Source: Muscardinus avellanarius (lineage: Eukaryota > Chordata > Mammalia > Rodentia > Gliridae). Taken from it: 64,000 nt of DNA. Position numbers and translations under genes: made by a program. Shown one piece after another: positions 57,686 through 64,000 of the stretch (its first letter is position 1; each line of letters opens with the position of its first letter). The notes beneath the pieces are model-generated. The model searched no databases. It was not told the origin of the DNA and worked only from the letters and a program-made list of their open reading frames with translations. The DNA lies in assembly GCA_963383645.1 (NCBI GenBank), contig OY726560.1, forward strand, positions 88,198,093 through 88,262,092. Direction: 5' to 3'.

Positions 57686-58093
57686 GGGTGAGGGAGAGAG
57701 AGGGAGAAAGAGAAGGGAAGGAAGGAAAAGGAGGAGGAGGAGGGGGAGGAGGAGGAGGAGGAGGAGGAGGAGGAAGAGGAGGAGGAGGAGGAGGAGGAGG
57801 AGGAGGAGGAGGAGGAGGAGGAGGATGAATGAGAAAGAGAATGAATATGAGTATCCCCAAGGGCACACCCCCAAGGCCATGCTCCTTTAACTAGGCTCTA
57901 CTTCCTTAAATTTCTACTCTCTACCAAGAACCATATCAGATTATTAATCCATCAATAGATTAATCCACTGTTGAGGCAAAGTTCTCTTGATCCAGTCATT
58001 TCTCAAAATCTCCACCTCTGGACACTGCTGCATCAGGACCAAGCCCTCAACACATGAGTCTTTCAGGAACATTCCAAATCCAAACTGTAACAG
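57446..58093 (-). mobile_element. MaLR-type LTR, antisense, expanded by a microsatellite
   Basis: GTGTTAGTCAGCTTTTCC, CAAAGTACCTGAGAAC, TAACAGTTTCAGAGG, then GA/GGA repeats, then CAAGGCCATGCTCC, TTAATCCATCAATAG, GATTAATCCACTG and CCAAATCCAAACTGTAACAG. This is the reverse of a MaLR-like LTR. The family normally has a short GAGAGA stretch at this place, which fits the expansion. Confidence 0.55.
57618..57825. repeat. (GA)n and (GGA)n purine tract
   Basis: Pure purine on + at 57618-57688 (GA repeats) and, after one T, at 57690-57825 (mixed, then GGA units). Produces long but meaningless Arg/Glu/Gly and Leu/Pro frames. Confidence 0.97.
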
Positions 58094-58814
58094 TTACTTT
58101 AAATGGGAAAATTCTATTCAGATTTTGTAGGACTCACTCTCAACCGGTGGTCATGCAGGTCATCCTCTCCTGGCACCTGGCCGAGGCTTGTCTTTCTTTT
58201 ATGTCCTGCCTCCTTTGGGGTTGTTCAGTAGTGTCATAGTGTTTTTGTATATATCCTGAACACTACTTGTTAACTTTATTCCTCTTTTTTAAATATATTT
58301 TCTGTTGATTTTTTCAAATTTTCTTATGATATATTCTACCTTTTCAGAATATATAGAAGCGAATGATATGAATTTTTATGCCTGTGTGAGTTTTGTTACT
58401 GCTTATAGTCATTTTCCAGTCTGTTTTGCTTTTTCCCAGGTATCAGTCATGACTTACAAATATGAATAGTTTTTACTTCCTCTTTTACAATTTTGATGAC
58501 TCTAATTATGTTCCTATTGATAAATGTGTTTTTCCCCAGTTTTTCCCTTAGTAAAAGTCTTTACTAAGACTTTACTTAGTAAAGTCTCATAAACTTCACT
58601 TTACTAGAATTTACTTATTGAACATAAAAAAAACCCAGAATTTTGTTAGGAATATATTTGTTTATTTCTACTACTTGAGTGTTTTCTTTCTTTTTTTATT
58701 AAGGAAAACTTGCATTTTATTAAATGTTTTTTAGAAGCTAGAAAGATTTTTTCCTATGATTGATTGTATTATTAGATGTCCTAATATTAAATAAAACTTC
58801 ATGTTTTATATTTT
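58094..58814 (-). mobile_element. Ancient L1, antisense, second block
   Basis: GTGTTTTTGTATATATCCTG, TTTTTACTTCCTCTTTTAC and later TTGCATTTTATTAAATG-type text fit reversed ORF2 of an old L1. Very eroded. Contains a perfect 21-bp palindrome. Confidence 0.45.
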
Positions 58815-58828
58815 AATGTTCCTAAATT

Positions 58829-59040
58829 CTTTTTTTTTTATGGTACTAGGGGTGGAACCCAGGGGCTTTCCTACCTCTGGGCTATACCCTTAGCTCGATT
58901 TTATACTTTATTTGGAAACAGGGTCTCACTGAGTTGCTGAGAGTCTCTCTCAGTAGCTGAGGCTGGCTTCGAACCTGTGCAATGCTCCTGTCTCAGCCTC
59001 CCAAGTGCTGGGATTACAAACATGCGCCACCATGCCAGGG
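58829..59040 (-). mobile_element. B1-dID SINE, antisense, with target duplication
   Basis: GTACTAGGGGTGGAACCCAG to CGCCACCATGCCAGGG. The 14-bp repeat AATGTTCCTAAATT is at 58815-58828 and 59041-59054. Confidence 0.95.
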
Positions 59041-59054
59041 AATGTTCCTAAATT

Positions 59055-59098
59055 TTGTCTACTAGGATTTCTGTGTAGGTTATCTTAAGAGAGATTGG

Positions 59099-59146
<48 letters not shown>

Positions 59147-59450
59147 CATGTGTATATATAAAATCAGCTAGTTTTGGAGACACTGCTATGTTTACTTCAC
59201 AGAAATGGTTAGAAGACTTCTCTGTGCTATGCGACAGGCAGTAGTCGTCTAATATTTATTCTTTTTATTTATTCTTGAAAGAGTTGTTAAAAATTTGTGG
59301 AATCATTTTTGTCCTCATGCTTCTTTTTGGTGCTAGCCCTTGGGTAACTTTCCCTAAATCTTTTATGAAACAGATTTGTTGATGTTTTCTGTTTCCTTGT
59401 AGTCAGTTTTGTTAAAGTATATATCCCAGTTCTGCTTTATTTCCTAAAGA
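59055..59450 (-). mobile_element. Ancient L1, antisense, third block
   Basis: Continues the previous block beyond the SINE (TTTTTGTCCTCATGCTTC, GTTTCCTTGTAGTCAG, TTGTTAAAGTATATATCCC). Weak but ordered. Confidence 0.4.
59101..59145. repeat. (GT)n microsatellite
   Basis: About 22 perfect GT units. Confidence 0.97.
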
Positions 59451-60037
59451 ATTCTTTAGTATCTTTAAATTTGAATATCACTTTAGAAATTTATCCCCAT
59501 GAAGAGTATTCTTTTTCTCATTTTTATATTTTTCCCTTGAATTATATTCATATGTATTTGAATTTTTCTGTTTTCTTTCAGGAAGTAAGATCTTCTTTGC
59601 CTATCTTTTATATTTATTATAGTCTTTCTTTTCCTTCCCAACTTTTTTTACACTCCATTTTCTTTATTTATCTCCTCTCATTTCGTTCTTCATTTCCTTT
59701 ATTGTGTTTTCTGAATGCCTATAGTCTCTTACACTCTGTCCAGTTTTTCTTTGTTTCTTGGATGGCTTTGTTTCATTTTTATAATTCTTTGCTGAGTTCT
59801 GCCACATCTCAGAGTTTCTTCTTTTCTTTTGACTACTTAATTTCTGAGTTTTTGTTTTCCTGCTTTGGGCAAAGAGTGTTTCGATGTGGGGTGAGTGGGG
59901 CAGGAGTGAGTAAAGTGAGAGTTGGGGGAGAGGCCAAGCTATTTTTCCAGTCTTCTTAAGTTTATGACATAGAGGCTTCCTTACACTCTGGGGCCATTGA
60001 GAAAGATTGCTTTATACAATGATACTCCTCTGTGTGA
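59451..60037. other. AT/pyrimidine-rich intron
   Basis: T-rich on +. A 162-codon Phe/Leu/Ser-rich frame (59471-59959) reflects composition. It could be the far end of the ancient antisense L1, but this is not demonstrable. Confidence 0.4.
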
Positions 60038-60040
<3 letters not shown>

Positions 60041-60090
<50 letters not shown>

Positions 60091-60104
60091 GTGTGTGTGT
60101 GTGT
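60041..60104. repeat. (TG)n microsatellite
   Basis: About 32 TG units with one phase break near 60090. Confidence 0.97.
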
Positions 60105-63100
60105 TCTCATTACTCCTGTGGATAATTATATTATTCCTGTTATATTCATTAGCTACATTTCTGCCTTTTAGGGTGGGAAAGAAGGATCCCTTCCTGAGAT
60201 GTCTTGGTGCTAGGCCCAGTGGCCACTAAGGGTTTTCTATATGTTTCAGCTCTTTTTCCTCTTTGGCACCCTTCTCTTATCTCAGTTTTCCCATACATTT
60301 TAAAGTCTATGGATTATACTAGTTTTATACTTTTACTAAAAATGAATCTTGCAGGGCCTTCTTTTTTCATTCACTTTATGGCATTGAAATTCTTTTCAGA
60401 AAGAGAAATGATAATTTATACAGTTGTGCTTATATTAGAAGTCCACCCTGATATTTTTTAAACTATTTAATCAATATTGTCATGAGAAGTGTTGTAATAA
60501 ATGCTTGTAATCTGAGAATAGTATGAATCATAAACTCACATTGAAAATTAGTATATCTGAAATTAATTGCAAAAGCTCTAGCAGGGGTATTGCCTTCCTC
60601 GCCTTTACTGGAAATAAGTAAAAGGGAATTTGAAAGGGTCCAAATCTAAATAAGAAGAATAAGCTGAGTCCCACTTAATTTTACTGTCTGGCTATTTCTT
60701 GAGAACAGAGTTACTAGAGGAAAACATAATTTTTGCAGAGAATGACAGTGTTAAATTCTCTAACAGCTATTAAGAACAGGCTTGGTTTCTCTTAGTCATT
60801 CACATTTTACCATATATTTGGCTATCAGAGCAAAGTACCAGATTTATTTCAGTTTATTTTTCTGTGGAGTAAACAGCCTAGGCAAACCAAATTTAAATTA
60901 TTTTTCTGAAAATTAGGTGACTTATTTTTATATTTAAAGATGGAACTAAAATTTCACTCCCCTTTTCCAAATAAATTATCCATTTTGTGAAATTTCTTAC
61001 TATACCTCTATAAGATTTTTGTTGCTTCTCAGATTGTGAGGCTTCTGTGCCTAAATACCAATTATATTTAGAATGGACAATGGGCATTTTCTCCCCTCTT
61101 TGTAAAATATATATATATATTATGTGTTTGAGAACTTTGGGGATGTGTGAAACCACCTAGAGTTGGTTAGATCCTGTTCTGGTTTCTTGAAAACATTTGG
61201 CCTGTGGATGAAACAAAAGGTAGTCTGCTGATAGTAAAGGACATTAGATAATTGAGCTTTCATTTGTTCTTTGGTCCTTATTGGTGCATTGCTTTTCATA
61301 TTTCTGTCTTTTCTTGCTCCCGAGCTTCCTACAATGTGAATGGACAATTAGGAGTATAGAATTTTCCTAGTTGATTTAGTCTGAGGCTCTAAACATTTTC
61401 TTGCACTCTTTGATAAACACTGAGGAGGGAATGGAGGCTGAGCCAGCTGTGTTTATTCACCACTGACTGCCCTAAGTCTGTCTCTATAAAGGACCTTTTA
61501 ATTATAACTGACCTCATCTAGTCATGGGCTATTTTTTGTTGACACAGATTCTAAGAGGAATAACTTTAGAAGATCATAGCTTTTCGTCTACTTTTGCATC
61601 TTTTTGACAAACAACTGAACACCCCAACTGTGGAATGTTTTATTTCTTAGACTTTTTTACATGAAAACTGGTCACAAAAACTTTTTCATATGTATCTGGC
61701 ATGGTTGTTTTGATTAAATACAGTATATGTTCCAATGTATTTTTATGCATGTCTACTTTTTATACTTTCAAGAGAAAATTGGAACAAGTTGATGAATGAA
61801 ATCATAACAGGAGACCCCTCCAGAAAACAACTCACGGTAGTTAATACCTAGAAATTGTGGAGGATGAGGCGGTCCTGGTCTGGATGGGGTGGGTGAGGAT
61901 GAACTGAGGTGGGTATACCAACCCAAATAGGCTCCTATTTAATTTTAACAGAGACTGAAAGGCCCCTCACAATGAGTCTGTAATTCCATAGGAAATTCAA
62001 GGCAAAGGAACATAGTCACTGTGTTTCCAGGGAGAGAGCCGTGTCAGAACCAGGCAAATTCAAGGCTCAGAATTTCCAAAAGAACTGAGATGGGTAAGAG
62101 CAGGGCAAAAATCCAGCAGGACTGTGGATTATTTATGAACGCAGCAGAAGTGCCTGCAGTGTGGCTTTACTGCTTTCAGCTACCATTCATACGAGAGAGT
62201 GGGGCCACATCCACATCACTGCAAAGTGTTACTCGCTGGGCCCTTCTTATAAACATTTATGGCCTCTGGAGAGAATAAGAAAACCCAGAAAAACAAAGGT
62301 AAAGTTGGTCCTCAATAACTTGGAAAGTGCTGTCATAAAGTGAAGAAGCCCTTTAGAAAAGGGGCGTGTGGCACGTCCAGCTCTTTTCTCGGGAGTAAAC
62401 CGTGACCTAGGTGTTTGCAGAGATCCGGGAAAACTGTTTCCCAATGTGCATCTTTACCAGAGCCCTGTGCTCTTTGTGGTACTCAAAGTAAACTGAACTT
62501 GTAGGGTTTTTTTTCCCTTCAGTTTTTCTGTAATCAACATAGCATCTTGCTTCTGAAGATTCCACGTCTTCAGACTTCTCTAAATCAAAGAAAAACTTAC
62601 GTTCTTATTAGAGACAAAAATGTAAATAGGCCAGGGATACCCAAATTAAAGAAACAATATACGTAGGCAGACAGATAGATGTTATACATTTTGGCTGAAG
62701 GTACCTAGCAAATGTTTACCAGAAAATGGATTGGTGGAGATGAAACTTGTTACAGGTTGCCCATGGGACTCATCCCCATTATATATCTAAATCTCTAAGC
62801 AGGTGTGTGTTTAGGGCCTGTGTTGAACACTAAGCTGTATGATTCATGTTCATGGTTTTAATGTTCTGAATTATCTGTTGATAAATATGTGTTTTAGGTT
62901 CTAAACAGATAAACTGAGGATGAATTGAGGTGGGTATATGAACCCACCTCAGATAATTCAGGTTCAACAGATAATGCAGAGATTGCAATATAAACTCTTG
63001 GTTCCAAGTTGTTTTTCTTTATTCAATAAACATTTACTGAATGCTGACTAAACACAAAGGCCTGGTGAGGACATAGCCTGAACCAGATAGCTTTTCCACA

Positions 63101-63195
63101 TAGTCACTACCACATCTGACTTTTGGTTAAAATATTATAATGGAGAATTGGAATTAAGGGGAAAATAGGCTTAACATATTGACAGTAAAAGATAT
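60105..63195. other. Intron, no recognised repeat family
   Basis: About 3.1 kb, the longest stretch without a recognisable element. It includes a short (TA)n (61108-61120), a pair of related 24-bp sequences (61894 and 62916) and a hairpin at 62926-62951. No open frame has a recognisable domain. Confidence 0.5.
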
Positions 63196-63345
63196 GTATT
63201 TAGAAGCCATTTGTTGAACACCGTGCTGGGTGCTTCATATTTATCTATTAGTTCACATCATCTACAGAATTCCATAAGGGAGACGTGTTGTTCTCATTTT
63301 GCAGATGAAGAAACCATTCATCCCTGTGTATAAGTCACTAAGCAC
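63196..63345 (-). mobile_element. MIR SINE, antisense
   Basis: TTTGTTGAACACCGTGCTGG, GGTGCTTCATATTTATC, GTTCTCATTTTGCAGATG and AAGAAACCATTC give the reversed MIR/L2 landmarks. Confidence 0.6.
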
Positions 63346-63403
63346 TTGAGCTCATAAGCCACGTTGTACTTAGGGCATATCTATGTTCAGAAAGCAGTTC
63401 ATT

Positions 63404-63405
<2 letters not shown>

Positions 63406-63450
<45 letters not shown>
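63406..63450. repeat. (GT)n microsatellite
   Basis: About 22 GT units. Confidence 0.97.
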
Positions 63451-63453
<3 letters not shown>

Positions 63454-63561
63454 ATATATCAATTTTCTTTTATTTACAACTACATGCTTACTTATTAGTC
63501 AAGATACATAATAAAGAATTGAATTACAAATTTCTGCATAGTTATGGGGAATCAAATAGTT

Positions 63562-63783
63562 TGTTTTTTTTTTTTTAATGTGTTTGGTGTTTGGTATTTA
63601 ACTCAGGGGCATTCTACCTCTGAGCTACATCCTCAGCCCTGTTTTATTTTTTATTTGGAAACAGGTTCTCCCTAAGTCGCTGAGAGCCTTGCTAAGTTGC
63701 TGAGGCTGGCTTTGAACCTGAGATCATCCTGTCTCAGCTTCCCAAGTACCGGGATTACAGGTGTGTATCACCCTGCTAGGCTC
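63562..63783 (-). mobile_element. B1-dID SINE, antisense
   Basis: T-tract, GGTGTTTGGTATTTAACTC, GGGGCATTCTACCTCTGAGC, to CACCCTGCTAGGC. Confidence 0.9.
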
Positions 63784-64000
63784 ATAACAACAAAAAAAAT
63801 TTTTTTGTGGATACCTGAAGCTAGCCTTCCGATGAGTCATGAAATTTATTTAATTATTATATGTTTGTTAAGTTATTTAAATTATCATCTATTTATATTG
63901 CTATTTTAAATATTTGTTATTAATATTTAAATTATTAGATATTTATGGTGTGCTATATATTATTATCATTACATAATTATTTGGGATCCATAAGGTAAGC
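63784..64000. other. Intron, AT-rich
   Basis: Very AT-rich (TTATTAATATTTAAATTATT-type) unique sequence to the window end. Confidence 0.45.

Noticed and set aside
57464..57890. Four overlapping long frames (poly-Leu, poly-Pro, Glu/Arg- and Gly-rich)
   Set aside because: They are only translations of the GA/GGA tract in different frames and have no independent coding support.
59471..59959. 162-codon open frame, the longest in the window
   Set aside because: Phe/Leu/Ser-rich translation of pyrimidine-rich DNA, with no domain, start context or splice signals, probably eroded L1 antisense.
62021..62343. 85- and 60-codon frames in repeat-free sequence
   Set aside because: They overlap in different frames without domains, and no exon boundaries are apparent.
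33665..63450. Regularly repeated arrays as CRISPR candidates
   Set aside because: All are mono- to tetranucleotide microsatellites without spacers, and the genome is mammalian.

Overview
The window is eukaryotic, and it looks like a piece of a squirrel-family (Sciuridae) nuclear genome. Its commonest repeat is a dimeric SINE: a 7SL/B1-like left half, an A-rich linker, and a right half derived from an ID-type tRNA. This is the B1-dID or MEN-like arrangement known from squirrels and some other rodents. About three dozen full or partial copies lie here on both strands. L1 pieces, two single ID elements, L2, MIR and LTR remnants and many microsatellites fill most of the rest. There is no bacterial, plasmid or viral gene organisation and no CRISPR array.

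Only one host coding segment can be supported: a 167-bp exon at 24143-24309 on the + strand, with a good acceptor (pyrimidine tract, then AG) and donor (GT). Its 55 complete codons match the start of the first cyclic-nucleotide-binding domain of cGMP-dependent protein kinase 1 (PRKG1). It is the first exon shared by the I-alpha and I-beta isoforms. The window is therefore best read as the end of a large upstream intron (1-24142), this exon, and the start of the next large intron (24310-64000). No promoter, first exon or polyadenylation site of the gene is visible.

Region by region. 1-13.8 kb: SINEs, an L2 copy, old L1 and MIR pieces. 13.8-16.6 kb: a composite antisense L1 with 5' UTR, nearly complete ORF1 and a separated 3' end, enclosing an older sense L1 fragment. 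16.6-19.6 kb: L2 remnant and two lone ID elements. 19.8-22.2 kb: three L1 3' ends in alternating orientation. 24.1-24.3 kb: the exon. 24.8-31 kb: SINE clusters, an ERVL-type LTR remnant and a solo LTR resembling the IAP/ERVK class. 31.6-34.9 kb: two antisense L1 insertions, one with a possible 3' transduction, and an ancient L1. 35-48 kb: SINEs with (CA)n tails, L2, a nested SINE pair and a MaLR LTR. 49-55 kb: SINEs plus the most unique-looking intronic sequence. 56-60 kb: an ancient antisense L1 broken up by a MaLR LTR, a SINE and a long GA/GGA tract. 60-64 kb: mostly unique AT-rich intron.

I found no convincing new gene system. The observations most worth following are: a SINE subfamily that has lost the B box of its ID half; the composite L1 whose 5' UTR points into the gene; a candidate L1 3' transduction; the solo LTR; and repeated insertion at the same target site. 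All family names were assigned by eye from remembered consensus features, without database searches.
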